14,442 nucleotides of DNA from an uncultured Macromonas sp. (GTDB lineage Bacteria > Pseudomonadota > Gammaproteobacteria > Burkholderiales > Burkholderiaceae): the NCBI GenBank assembly GCA_946481585.1, contig CAMLOF010000044.1:1-14442 (forward strand), read 5' to 3'. Position numbers and translations under genes: made by a program. Under the pieces are notes generated by a model. The model worked only from the letters and a program-made list of their open reading frames with translations, was not told the DNA's origin and ran no database searches. Shown piece by piece: positions 7,457 to 14,442 of this stretch (its first letter is position 1; every line of letters starts with the position of its first letter).

Positions 7457-9553
7457 ATGAGCGACACCCCGCCGGACACGAACGCTCTGCTGGAAGCCCT
7501 GGACCCGGACGCGCCGTTGGCGCAGCGTCATTTGTGGCTGATAGGCACGCTGGACTGGCTGCGTGGCCCGCAACCCGACGTGCGCGCCACCTTCCAGCGC
7601 CTGGAACAGCTGCTGGACGCAGCAGACGCCCTGCCTGGCTGGGTGCCACGCTGGCGGCGCTGGTGGCTGCGCTTCCGCCAGGAGGTGGACCTGGCACCGC
7701 TGCTGGCGGATTTCGGGTTCGCATCCAAATCGGTGTTCATGACGGAACTGGGCCACCGGCTGCGCCGCAAACTGCTGCCCGCCTCGCCAGTGACCACGGA
7801 CATCACTGAACTGTTCGGCCTGCTGTTTGCCGACACGCTGGACGCACGCTGGCTGCACGCCATGCCCCCGCGCCTGCTGGAACGGCTGGCTCATCTGCTG
7901 GAAGACCCTGATGGCCCCGCTGGCGTTCACGGCCCGCACTGGCCTCGGGTAACCGACGGAGAGCAGACCTTGCTGGACGCGCTGGCGTTCTGCGTTGGCC
8001 AAGTGAGCGCTGCCGGATTCACGCCCGAACTGCGGGTGCGCATGTCGCGCGAGGCACGCGAGTCGCGCACGTTCCATGACCTGCCCGTGGCACTGGAAGC
8101 CTACCGCGAAGCGGTGGTTCGCACGGGTGTGAACAGTACAGAAACCCACGCCCGCGAAGCCACCCTGCGCCGCCTGCTGGACGAATGCCGCCATGCGGCC
8201 TACACCGTCTATGCCCACCTGGAAGAGCACGGCATCTCGGTGGGTGTGGTGTTCCGCCTGCGGCAACTGCGTGAGCGCGTCCTGCGCGCCAAGGCGCTGC
8301 TGGACTGCCTCCAGTCCACCCAGCGCCCGCGAGCCATGGTCCGCCTGCTGGCGCAACTGGTGCAGGTCGGGCGCAACAGCCGCAGCATCCGCGCGCTGAT
8401 TGCCTCCAGCACGCAGCTCACCGCCGCCCGCGTGGCAGAACGCAGCGCCGAGACCGGCGAACACTACATCACCCGCAACTGGGCCGAGTACCGCGACATG
8501 CTGTGGCGCGCTGGCGGCGGCGGCGCGGTGCTGGGCTTCACCACATGGTTCAAGTTCCTCATCGGCGGGCTGGCGCTGTCTGCCTTCTGGGGCGGGCTGG
8601 CAGCTGGGCTCAACTACGCCCTGGCCTTCGTCTTCATACAGATGCTGCACCTGACGGTGGCCACCAAACAACCGGCTGTGACCGCACCGGCCATGGTTGC
8701 CAAGCTCAAGGACTTGCGCTCGCGCGAGGCGGTGTTGCGCTTCGTGGACGAGGTGGCGCACCTGTTCCGCTCGCAGGTGGCCGCCATCGCAGGCAACCTG
8801 GCGCTGGTCATTCCGGTGGTGTTGCTGATCCACTTCGCGCTGGCGTTCATCGTTGGCCAGCCCATGATCGACGCAGACAAGGCACACCACGTGCTGGAAG
8901 CCCACCATGTTCTGGGCCCCACGGTGCTGTTCGCTGCGTTCACGGGCCTGCTGCTGTTCGCCAGCAGCATCATCGCGGGCTGGGTGGAGAACTGGTTCGT
9001 GCTGCACAAGCTGGACTCGGCCATTGAACACAACCCGCGCGTCACGCGCCGCCTGGGGGTGGAACGCGCAGGCCGCTGGAGTCGTTTTCTGCGCACCCAC
9101 ATCTCGGGCCTTGCGGCCAACATTTCGCTGGGGTTGATGCTGGGGCTGGTACCGGCCATTGCAGGCTTCTTTGGCCTGGGGCTGGAAGTGCGGCACGTGA
9201 CCCTGGTGACCGGCCAGATGGCCGCCGCTGCGGCTTCTCTGGGGCCGCAGGTGTTCACCGAAGGTGCCTTCTGGTCGGCCGTACTGGCCACCTTGCTGGT
9301 AGGCCCCATCAACCTGGCGGTGAGCTTCTACCTGGCCTTCCGCCTGGCGCTCAAGGCGCAAGGCGTGAGCGACGTGAACCGCCAGCGCATCCAGGCCGCC
9401 ATACAGCACCGCCTGCGCCGTGCGCCCATGAGCTTTTTCTGGCCGCTGAGCGACAAGGAAGAAGCCGAGGCCCACGCGGGCGCAGACATTCCCGAACCCG
9501 TGGAAGACGATGCCGTCACGCCTGACGATGCTCCCCCGTTGAACCAGAACTGA
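7457..9553 (+). CDS. PF10136 membrane protein ('site-specific recombinase' family)
   Basis: A 698-residue protein of the family labelled 'site-specific recombinase' (PF10136, COG4389), recognised by its length, layout and the conserved segment [20 protein letters not shown] (residues about 392-411). The first 340 residues are soluble and helical, rich in Arg and Leu. The rest has about six hydrophobic helices, roughly residues 352-373, 376-398, 444-466, 486-510, 550-573 and 606-630, then an acidic tail. I see neither a tyrosine-recombinase R-H-R-Y set nor a serine-recombinase domain, and a polytopic inner-membrane protein is an unlikely DNA recombinase, so the family name should not be taken as function. 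ATG at 7457 is preferred over TTG at 7451. Tight spacing (9 bp after apaG, 3 bp before thiL) suggests co-transcription with housekeeping genes. Function unknown. Confidence 0.88.
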   Translation: MSDTPPDTNALLEALDPDAPLAQRHLWLIGTLDWLRGPQPDVRATFQRLEQLLDAADALPGWVPRWRRWWLRFRQEVDLAPLLADFGFASKSVFMTELGHRLRRKLLPASPVTTDITELFGLLFADTLDARWLHAMPPRLLERLAHLLEDPDGPAGVHGPHWPRVTDGEQTLLDALAFCVGQVSAAGFTPELRVRMSREARESRTFHDLPVALEAYREAVVRTGVNSTETHAREATLRRLLDECRHAAYTVYAHLEEHGISVGVVFRLRQLRERVLRAKALLDCLQSTQRPRAMVRLLAQLVQVGRNSRSIRALIASSTQLTAARVAERSAETGEHYITRNWAEYRDMLWRAGGGGAVLGFTTWFKFLIGGLALSAFWGGLAAGLNYALAFVFIQMLHLTVATKQPAVTAPAMVAKLKDLRSREAVLRFVDEVAHLFRSQVAAIAGNLALVIPVVLLIHFALAFIVGQPMIDADKAHHVLEAHHVLGPTVLFAAFTGLLLFASSIIAGWVENWFVLHKLDSAIEHNPRVTRRLGVERAGRWSRFLRTHISGLAANISLGLMLGLVPAIAGFFGLGLEVRHVTLVTGQMAAAAASLGPQVFTEGAFWSAVLATLLVGPINLAVSFYLAFRLALKAQGVSDVNRQRIQAAIQHRLRRAPMSFFWPLSDKEEAEAHAGADIPEPVEDDAVTPDDAPPLNQN

Positions 9554-9556
9554 CCC

Positions 9557-10537
9557 ATGGGTGAATTTGAACTGATCCGCCGGTATTTCCAGCACGCACT
9601 GGCCCGCGAAGGTGTGGTGCTGGGCAACGGCGACGACTGTGCCCTGCTGGCGCCCGCGCCGGGCATGGTGCTGGCCGTGTCCACCGACATGCTGGTGGAA
9701 GGGCGGCACTTCGTGTCCACTGTGCCCCCGCAGGCCCTGGGCCACAAGGCCCTGGCCGTGAACCTGAGCGACCTGGCCGCCATGGGTGCAGAGCCACTGG
9801 CCTTCACCCTGGCGCTGGCTCTGCCGCGTGCCGACGAAACTTGGCTGCAAGGCTTCTCACAGGGGCTGCTTGCGCTTGCCGATGCGCATGGCTGCGCGCT
9901 GGTGGGCGGCGACACCACAGCCGGGCCGCTCAACCTCTGCATCACCGTGTTCGGCCAGGTGCCCGCGGCGCAGGCGCTCAAGCGCAGCGGGGCTCAGCCT
10001 GGTGACGACATCTACGTCAGCGGCACCCTGGGCGACGCCCGGTTGGCGCTGGAGGTGCTGCGCGGCACCGTGGACGTGAGCGCCGAGACCTGGAAACGCG
10101 CGCGCCAGCGCCTGGAGTGCCCCACGCCCCGGCTGGCCCTGGGCCAGGCACTGCGTGGCGTGGCCCACGCCTGTGCCGACGTGAGCGACGGCCTGGCTGG
10201 CGACCTGGGACACATCCTGGACGCCTCGGGCGTTTGCGCGCAACTGTGGGCGGACGATCTGCTGGCCTCTGGCGCCGTGACAGACGACGTGCGCGCCCTG
10301 CCGCGCGAACAGGCCCTGACCTGTGTGCTGGCAGGCGGCGACGATTACGAACTCGTCTTCACAGCACCGCCCGGCGCGCGCGACGCCGTGGCCCAGGCCG
10401 CCAGCGCGTCAAACACCCGGGTCACGCGCATCGGCACAATCGTTGCATCTGGCGCTGGCCGCCCGAAGCTGGAATGCCAGGACGCCCAGCGGCTGCCACT
10501 GGAACTTAAGCTGGCCGGGTTCGACCACTTTGCCTGA
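9557..10537 (+). CDS. thiL: Thiamine-monophosphate kinase
   Basis: ThiL phosphorylates thiamine monophosphate with ATP to make thiamine pyrophosphate, the last step of cofactor synthesis, in the cytoplasm. The 326-residue protein has the family's usual length. Motifs in order: start [19 protein letters not shown] (23-31), [11 protein letters not shown] (42-52), [12 protein letters not shown] (69-80), GGDTTAG (117-123), [14 protein letters not shown] (207-220) and [10 protein letters not shown] (260-269). The Asp-rich motifs bind Mg2+ and ATP. All expected acidic residues are present. The ATG lies 3 bp after the preceding stop and has no clear ribosome-binding site, so it probably depends on translational coupling or an atypical start. 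No other thi gene is in the window. thiL followed closely by pgpA and pncC is common in proteobacteria; here a NUDIX gene lies between. Confidence 0.97.
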   Translation: MGEFELIRRYFQHALAREGVVLGNGDDCALLAPAPGMVLAVSTDMLVEGRHFVSTVPPQALGHKALAVNLSDLAAMGAEPLAFTLALALPRADETWLQGFSQGLLALADAHGCALVGGDTTAGPLNLCITVFGQVPAAQALKRSGAQPGDDIYVSGTLGDARLALEVLRGTVDVSAETWKRARQRLECPTPRLALGQALRGVAHACADVSDGLAGDLGHILDASGVCAQLWADDLLASGAVTDDVRALPREQALTCVLAGGDDYELVFTAPPGARDAVAQAASASNTRVTRIGTIVASGAGRPKLECQDAQRLPLELKLAGFDHFA

Positions 10538-10544
10538 CACCCCC

Positions 10545-11447
10545 ATGAACACCCTTCAGAACGACTCCACGGACAAGCCCCGCGACGCCGCATCGGTAGT
10601 GCTGCTGCGCGACGGCGTAGCCGGGCTGGAAGTGCTGCTGCAACGGCGCAACGTGCGCGCAGGCGTGCTGGGCGGCATGTACGTGTTCCCGGGCGGCAAA
10701 CTGGACGCCGCCGACCGCTCGCCCGCGTGGCTGGACTGCCTTGACCAGCCCCACTCCACCCTGCATGCGCAGCTGAGCGAGGCAGAAACCACCGCTGAAA
10801 CCGCTGCCGCCCTGTACGTGGCTGCGCTGCGCGAGATGTTCGAGGAGGCGGGCATCCTGATGGCGGAACATGAGGACGGCACAGCAATCGCCCCCGGCGA
10901 GCAGGCCCGAATGCTCGAACAGTTGCGGGCTGAACTGCAGGCTGGCAGGGAATGGCCTTCGGCACTCACGAGCCTGGGCTTGCGCCCGCTGACGCGCGGC
11001 ATGCGCCCCTGGTCACGCTGGATCACCCCGCGCAACCCGCCGGTAGGCACCCCGCGTTTTGACACGCGCTTCTTCCTGGCCGTGCTACCAGCGGGCCAGG
11101 AGGCGCGCCACGACGACCACGAGGCCGTCGAAAGCATCTGGCTGGCCCCGCAGGCCGCCCTGCAACGCTACTGGGACCGAGAGATCGAACTCATCCCACC
11201 CCAATTGATGGGGCTGGCGCAACTGGCACGCCACAGCAGCGCAAACAGCGCCTGGCAGGAGGCGCTGCAACGCACCCCGCCTTGCGTCCAGCCTGAGCAG
11301 TTCGATGAGGACGGCGTGCGCGTCATGTGCTACCCCGGCGACCCGCACCACCCGGTGCGCGCACGCGCGCTGCCCGGCCCCACGCGCCTGCGCTTCGTGG
11401 CCAAGCGCTTTGAACCCGTCAATGGCTTTCAAGGATGGATGGAATGA
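10545..11447 (+). CDS. NUDIX hydrolase, NUDT19-like (probable CoA/acyl-CoA diphosphatase)
   Basis: A 300-residue NUDIX protein with an interrupted Nudix box. MYVFPGGKLD (45-54) gives the first part and REMFEEAGI (96-104) the catalytic helix with R96, E97, E100, E101 and G103. The canonical box has 14 residues from Gly to Arg; here there are 45, an insertion of about 31. Mammalian NUDT19/RP2p has a comparable insertion and hydrolyses CoA and acyl-CoA to 3',5'-ADP and phosphopantetheine products. Other NUDT19-like marks are LLQRRNVRAG near the N-terminus and FDTRFFLA with a preceding WITP (about residues 165-180). CoA as substrate is therefore inferred, not shown. The start MNTLQNDSTD follows thiL by 7 bp; longer in-frame starts lie inside thiL. 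The stop overlaps the pgpA start (ATGA). Confidence 0.85.
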   Translation: MNTLQNDSTDKPRDAASVVLLRDGVAGLEVLLQRRNVRAGVLGGMYVFPGGKLDAADRSPAWLDCLDQPHSTLHAQLSEAETTAETAAALYVAALREMFEEAGILMAEHEDGTAIAPGEQARMLEQLRAELQAGREWPSALTSLGLRPLTRGMRPWSRWITPRNPPVGTPRFDTRFFLAVLPAGQEARHDDHEAVESIWLAPQAALQRYWDREIELIPPQLMGLAQLARHSSANSAWQEALQRTPPCVQPEQFDEDGVRVMCYPGDPHHPVRARALPGPTRLRFVAKRFEPVNGFQGWME

Positions 11448-11959
11448 CTGCCCCCCAGGCTCTGGCCGTGCCCACGGCACGCTTCATGTTTGCCCGCGTG
11501 TCGCACCTGATCGCGCTGGGCTTTGGCGCGGGGCTGAGCCGCTTTGCCCCGGGCACCGTGGGTACGTTGTGGGCCTGGGCGGCGTTCCTCGTCATCGAGG
11601 CCCTGCTGCACCCCACCGACGTTGCCTGGGCGGGCATCATCGCCGTCGGCACCCTGGTGGGCTGGTGGGCCAGCGTGCGCACCGCCGAGCGCTGCGGCAT
11701 TGCCGACCCGGGCTTCATCGTCATCGACGAGGTCGTGGCCTTCTGGCTGGTGCTGTGGCTGGCCATGCCCATGGGCTTGCTTGGGCAGGCGCTGGCGTTT
11801 GCCCTGTTCCGCTTCTTTGACGCGGCCAAGCCCGGGCCCGTGGCCTGGGCCGACCAGTTGTTCAAGGGCTGGGGCTGGCGGGGTGGCTGGGGCATCATGT
11901 TCGACGACCTGGTAGCTGCCTTCTGCACGCTGCTGGTGATTGCGCTGTGGCGCTTCTGA
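11444..11959 (+). CDS. pgpA: Phosphatidylglycerophosphatase A
   Basis: PgpA removes the phosphate from phosphatidylglycerophosphate to give phosphatidylglycerol, at the inner membrane. The 171-residue protein has the right length and about four hydrophobic segments. Family motifs are clear: GFGAGLSRFAPGTVGTL (26-42), VIDEVVAFW (93-101), FRFFDAAKPGPV (122-133) and GIMFDDLVAAF (150-160). The acidic residues of DE, FD and DD are those expected to bind Mg2+. The last motif ends AA where many homologues have AG. The start at 11444 overlaps the NUDIX stop as ATGA, and AAGGA at 11431-11435 is a reasonable ribosome-binding site 8 nt away; an ATG three codons upstream (11435) is less well placed. Translational coupling to the NUDIX gene is likely. 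Confidence 0.95.
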   Translation: MTAPQALAVPTARFMFARVSHLIALGFGAGLSRFAPGTVGTLWAWAAFLVIEALLHPTDVAWAGIIAVGTLVGWWASVRTAERCGIADPGFIVIDEVVAFWLVLWLAMPMGLLGQALAFALFRFFDAAKPGPVAWADQLFKGWGWRGGWGIMFDDLVAAFCTLLVIALWRF

Positions 11960-11969
11960 GGCACCCGCC

Positions 11970-12467
11970 ATGGACACCCAAGCCCCCGACCTGCTGCAAC
12001 TGTGCGAAGCGCTGGCGCGCGAACTGAAGCAACGTGGCTGGATGATGGCCACCGCCGAAAGCTGCACGGGCGGGCTGATTGCGGGCACCTGCACGGGCCT
12101 GAGCGGCTCCAGCGACTGGCTGGAGCGTGGCTTTGTGACCTACTCCAACGCCGCCAAGACGGAAGCCTTGGGTGTGGATGCCGCCCTGATCCAACAGCAC
12201 GGAGCGGTGAGCCAACCCGTGGCCCGCGCCATGGCCGAGGGCGCGCTGGGCCATTCCCACGCGCAAGTGAGCGTGGCCGTGACGGGCGTGGCCGGTCCCA
12301 CTGGCGGCAGCGTGGAAAAACCGGTTGGTACCGTCTGGTTCGGCTGGGCCACACCGCAGGGTGTTTTCACCGAACTGCAGCATTTCGCCGGTGACAGGGA
12401 TGCCGTGCGGCAAGCCACGGTGCACCACGCCCTGAAGGGGCTGCTGCTGCGCCTGCCACAAGGTTGA
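11970..12467 (+). CDS. pncC: Nicotinamide-nucleotide amidohydrolase (CinA C-terminal family)
   Basis: PncC deamidates nicotinamide mononucleotide to nicotinate mononucleotide, recycling the NMN made by NAD-dependent DNA ligase into NAD synthesis. The 165-residue protein is the stand-alone C-terminal domain of CinA, without the N-terminal nucleotide-binding domain. Motifs: ATAESCTGG (27-35), RGFVTYSNAAK (53-63, with conserved Tyr58 and Lys63), QQHGAVS (75-81) and VAVTGVAGPTGGS (102-114). Residue 52-54 reads ERG where many homologues have GG before FVTYS. The ATG lies 10 bp after pgpA; TGAGG, overlapping the pgpA stop, is a possible ribosome-binding site. A TTG further upstream lies inside pgpA and is rejected. 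This is the last gene of the cluster starting at apaG; pyrF, often next in relatives, is not here. Confidence 0.94.
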   Translation: MDTQAPDLLQLCEALARELKQRGWMMATAESCTGGLIAGTCTGLSGSSDWLERGFVTYSNAAKTEALGVDAALIQQHGAVSQPVARAMAEGALGHSHAQVSVAVTGVAGPTGGSVEKPVGTVWFGWATPQGVFTELQHFAGDRDAVRQATVHHALKGLLLRLPQG

Positions 12468-12697
12468 GGCACCATCACCACCCAATACCCTTGAATTCCC
12501 AAGAATGCACGCATCCCATGTGACGGTTGCCACCCAACGGCCCATCAAGCAGACTTGATCCGTATAACAAGAGAAACGATAACCCTTTAAAAATCAAAAG
12601 GTTAGGAAACCCCGCAAGAAGAAAAACTCGCTTGCTTTGACAGCTGAGATTTGAGCTGGAAACAATCCGCCCATATAAACAACATGGTCAGGGACGG
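12468..12697 (+). promoter_or_regulatory. Intergenic region with stacked candidate promoters for the lipoprotein gene
   Basis: This 230-bp spacer becomes markedly AT-rich after about 12540, unlike the rest of the window. Three promoter-like pairs face the lipoprotein gene: TTGATC (12555-12560), 17 bp, GATAAC (12578-12583); TTGACA (12637-12642), 18 bp, AACAAT (12661-12666); and TTGAGC (12651-12656), 17 bp, TATAAA (12674-12679). The second has a perfect -35 hexamer and its -10 belongs to the ACAATC type seen elsewhere here. AGGGA (12690-12694) may be the ribosome-binding site, only 3 nt from the ATG. No strong terminator for the upstream cluster is visible. Confidence 0.5.
12544..12604. repeat. 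Two inverted repeats in the lipoprotein gene's upstream region
   Basis: The first is a perfect dyad, ATCAAG (12544-12549), CAGA, CTTGAT (12554-12559), which overlaps the -35 of the most distal candidate promoter. The second is TAACCCTTT (12580-12588), 7 nt, AAAAGGTTA (12596-12604), 9-bp arms with one mismatch, and it overlaps that promoter's -10. Both could be regulator operators. The first could instead be a weak stem ending the pncC transcript, but no T run follows it. Position relative to the promoter favours operators; no regulator can be named. Confidence 0.35.
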
Positions 12698-13990
12698 ATG
12701 GATACGAAGGAAGCCCAACGGGCGGCTTTGCCACAGGCGCGGGGCCGACGGTATTTGGCACTTGCAGTGCTACCGGCACTGCTGACAGCTTGCGGCACGT
12801 TGACTGGCTTGCCCGGCCACGGGGGAGGCAAGCGCTTCGCCACCGAGCAACGCTTGGTTTCCGCAAGCATCCGACACGCACTCAAAAGCATAGACGTCAG
12901 CCCCCTGCGCGGCAAGAAGGTTGCCGTGGTGTTCGACATCGTCAGCGACGAAGGCGGCGGCAACATCGTTGGTGGCCGCATGAATCTGGCTGGCGTGCTC
13001 TCTGCCGGAGTAGTGAACAACCCGGCGACCACCAGCAGCAGCGCCTTTCAGGTGTTCAACCTGACAGACAGTGCCAGCAACTTTAGCAACACGGCTGCCA
13101 GCACAAGCAGCACAGCCGACACAACCGCCACCACAAACGCCACAAGCAACTACACCGGCAGCAGCAGTTCCGCGGGAACCACCTCGACCACCGGCACCAG
13201 CACCCTTGCTGGTACCAGCAACAGCTCCAGCAGTGGGACCTCCGGCTCCAACACAACCACCGACGCCACCACCGAGAGCTTCAGCCAGAGCGGCACCACG
13301 TCCGGCACGGGCAGTTCCAGCGTCAGCACAGACGTCAGCAGCAACACGACCAGCAGCGGCAACAGCTCCGGGAACACCAACACCGCCACGTCCAGCACAG
13401 GCAGTCAAAGCGGGGGCTCCACCACCAACCGCCAGGTCGTGAGCAATCAGCCATCCCAAACGGTCAGCCGCACTGAGGGGCGCAAGGAAGAAGCAGGTAT
13501 CTCGGCGGCCTACAAGGGCTTGGGTGACTACCAGAATTTCAGCGTTCCCAAAAGCGATGCAAGCCTACTGATGGGGCTGGTGCGCAACTACCTGCTGCTC
13601 AACCACGCCCTGCCTACCACCCCCACCGACAAACAGGCCGACATTCTCCTTTATGTGTCCGTGGACATCTTCGGACTGATCAGAAGCCGCTTCGACGCCC
13701 TCTTTTACAACCAAGAAAACATCAAGGCCGAAACGGCACTGGAAATGACTGCCTACGACCGCAAGGGCCGCATCATCATGCGCCCCCGGGTAGCCAGCAG
13801 TGAAGCCAGCTACAAGGAGCGCTACGTACTGTGGGCAGGCCCCTTTGCCACCGCCCAAAAGGTGCAACGCGGCCCCGGGCTGCTGGTGGATTTCACAGAC
13901 GTGGGCGACACCTCCCGCCCCGGGGACGAGCCCCTAACCCAAAGGCGCGATCCCAACCCCGATGTGACGGTGGACTCGAACGAGGACTGA
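12698..13990 (+). CDS. Lipoprotein with long Ser/Thr/Asn/Gly low-complexity insert, function unknown
   Basis: I do not recognise this 430-residue protein. Residues 1-31 form a lipoprotein signal peptide: Arg-rich start, hydrophobic core LALAVLP, lipobox LTAC with Cys32 as the predicted lipidation site, so it should sit in the outer or inner membrane facing the periplasm or surface. A folded block at about 45-108 (KKVAVVFDIVSDEGGGNIVG, GGRMNLAG) is followed by a low-complexity stretch at 111-244, then a second folded block at about 262-405 (ADILLYVSVDIFG, ALEMTAYDRKGRI, YKERYVLWAGPF). The C-terminal tail is Asp/Pro-rich. The two blocks may form one domain split by the disordered insert. The next gene starts 6 bp later, so the two are probably co-transcribed and act together. 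An assembly or anchoring role for a secreted partner is possible but unproven. Confidence 0.85.
   Translation: MDTKEAQRAALPQARGRRYLALAVLPALLTACGTLTGLPGHGGGKRFATEQRLVSASIRHALKSIDVSPLRGKKVAVVFDIVSDEGGGNIVGGRMNLAGVLSAGVVNNPATTSSSAFQVFNLTDSASNFSNTAASTSSTADTTATTNATSNYTGSSSSAGTTSTTGTSTLAGTSNSSSSGTSGSNTTTDATTESFSQSGTTSGTGSSSVSTDVSSNTTSSGNSSGNTNTATSSTGSQSGGSTTNRQVVSNQPSQTVSRTEGRKEEAGISAAYKGLGDYQNFSVPKSDASLLMGLVRNYLLLNHALPTTPTDKQADILLYVSVDIFGLIRSRFDALFYNQENIKAETALEMTAYDRKGRIIMRPRVASSEASYKERYVLWAGPFATAQKVQRGPGLLVDFTDVGDTSRPGDEPLTQRRDPNPDVTVDSNED
13028..13429 (+). repeat. Low-complexity coding segment (Ser/Thr/Asn/Gly/Ala)
   Basis: These 134 codons, residues 111-244 of the lipoprotein, are almost entirely Ser, Thr, Asn, Gly and Ala. 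They contain no Lys, Arg, His, Pro, Cys or Trp and only a few Asp or Glu. There is no fixed repeat unit; short AGC/ACC/AAC-rich runs recur irregularly, so it looks like a diverged simple-sequence tract. The reading frame is intact throughout. Such segments usually act as extended linkers and in some bacteria carry O-linked glycans. Length variation between strains would be expected by slippage or recombination, though this is inference. Confidence 0.8.
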
Positions 13991-13996
13991 GAACAC

Positions 13997-14442
13997 ATGC
14001 GACACAGTCGGAAAACACTTCTTGATTCGTCTTGTCTGCGTCAAACCAGCGCGCGGCTGCTGCGCTTAGTGATGGCAGCCTTCCTGGTATTGCTCTGTTC
14101 TACAGGCCTCACAGTGCTGAGCACCTCTTTTCACGGGGCCTGGGCACAAGACAGTGGAGGTGATTCTGGCGGGAGCGACGGCAGCGGATCGGACAGCGGA
14201 ACTTCAGAAGGCGAGTCAACAGACCCGAGCACCTGCGAGCTATGCGGCGGCGGGGGCAGCGACCAAAACGGGGGCGGTGCAGACTCAAGCGAGACCGGCC
14301 AAACAGAGCAGAGTCACGGCGGCGCGTTAGGGCGCGAAGACGGATATGGTTACGCCGACGACGGAGCAGGCTACAGTTTCGGTGCCAACTACGGCTTTGG
14401 CGACATGAGTCAGACGGGTCTGAGTCTTGGGCAGAGCGACTT
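13997..14442 (+). CDS. Secreted Gly/Ser/Asp-rich protein, 5' part only, function unknown
   Basis: An open frame starting at ATG 13997 runs without a stop to the window's end (148 complete codons plus two bases). Residues 20-50 form a signal peptide: Arg-containing start, hydrophobic core MAAFLVLLCSTGLTVL, and a signal peptidase I site AWA|QD after residue 50. The mature part is rich in Gly, Ser, Asp and Glu and strongly acidic, with C80-E-L-C83 followed by a run of four Gly. From about residue 115 it changes to Gly/Tyr/Phe-rich sequence (GYGYADDGAGYSFGANYGF), then GLSLGQSD. It begins 6 bp after the lipoprotein stop, probably in the same operon. No strong ribosome-binding site is visible. The composition suggests an exported, partly disordered or repeat-containing surface or matrix protein, possibly assembled with the lipoprotein's help. 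I cannot assign a family. Confidence 0.7.
   Translation, partial: MRHSRKTLLDSSCLRQTSARLLRLVMAAFLVLLCSTGLTVLSTSFHGAWAQDSGGDSGGSDGSGSDSGTSEGESTDPSTCELCGGGGSDQNGGGADSSETGQTEQSHGGALGREDGYGYADDGAGYSFGANYGFGDMSQTGLSLGQSD

Noticed and set aside
7457..9553. The 'site-specific recombinase' gene as evidence of a mobile element or integron.
   Set aside because: The product is a polytopic membrane protein within a housekeeping cluster, with no flanking inverted repeats, attachment sites or other mobility genes.
6338..9850. A very long open frame on the minus strand (1170 codons) that is in frame with rpe and runs antisense through apaG, the PF10136 gene and into thiL.
   Set aside because: Only the last 225 codons (rpe) resemble a protein family. 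The rest is His/Gln/Arg-rich, typical of the antisense frame of GC-rich genes, and the plus strand there encodes clear proteins.
12684..12686. Alternative ATG just before the lipoprotein start.
   Set aside because: It is in a different frame from the lipoprotein, and its translation has no signal peptide.
13150..13398. Minus-strand frame with strongly hydrophobic Leu/Val-rich translation, looking like a membrane peptide.
   Set aside because: It is the complement of the Ser/Thr/Asn/Gly low-complexity codons of the lipoprotein, which give Leu/Val-rich antisense translation by composition alone.

Overview
The window is GC-rich, densely packed bacterial chromosome. Protein types and local gene order (divergent rpe/apaG; apaG followed by a PF10136 membrane protein, thiL, a NUDIX hydrolase, pgpA and pncC; a YajR-like MFS gene near ssb) point to a betaproteobacterium of the order Burkholderiales, probably near Comamonadaceae. 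That placement is inferred from recalled protein families and synteny, not from a database search.

Left part (1-6337): the C-terminal half of a pirin-like protein (+) ends 3 bp from the end of ssb (-). A CLC chloride/proton antiporter gene (+) diverges from ssb and converges on a YajR-like MFS exporter gene (-). Upstream of the exporter on the same strand is a large chemoreceptor gene (-) whose domain order is unusual: two membrane helices, HAMP, signalling domain, then a Cache-like sensor at the cytoplasmic C-terminus.

Middle part (6338-12467): rpe (-) and apaG (+) diverge from a 48-bp intergenic region with two mirror-image GACAATC elements, each 6 nt from its start codon. apaG begins a tight six-gene plus-strand cluster: apaG, a polytopic membrane protein of the misnamed 'site-specific recombinase' family PF10136, thiL (thiamine-phosphate kinase), a NUDT19-like NUDIX hydrolase with a split Nudix box, pgpA (phosphatidylglycerophosphatase A) and pncC (NMN amidohydrolase). 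Gaps are 10 bp or less, with one ATGA overlap, so co-transcription is likely. The genes serve cofactor metabolism (thiamine, probably CoA, NAD) and membrane phospholipid synthesis rather than one pathway.

Right part (12468-14442): a 230-bp spacer, AT-rich in its second half, carries inverted repeats and good candidate promoters, including a perfect TTGACA. It leads into a different kind of locus. The first gene encodes a lipoprotein interrupted by about 130 residues of almost pure Ser/Thr/Asn/Gly/Ala. Six bases later begins a secreted Gly/Ser/Asp-rich protein with a CxxC motif, which runs off the window end. I recognise neither product; they look like the start of an envelope or cell-surface system and are the best candidates for something undescribed.

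A recurring [A/C/G]ACAATC element lies upstream of six of the seven gene or operon starts in the window. It may be the -10 form used in this genome, and it implies leaderless or near-leaderless mRNAs for apaG, rpe and clcA. I saw no rRNA or tRNA gene, CRISPR array, insertion sequence or attachment site.
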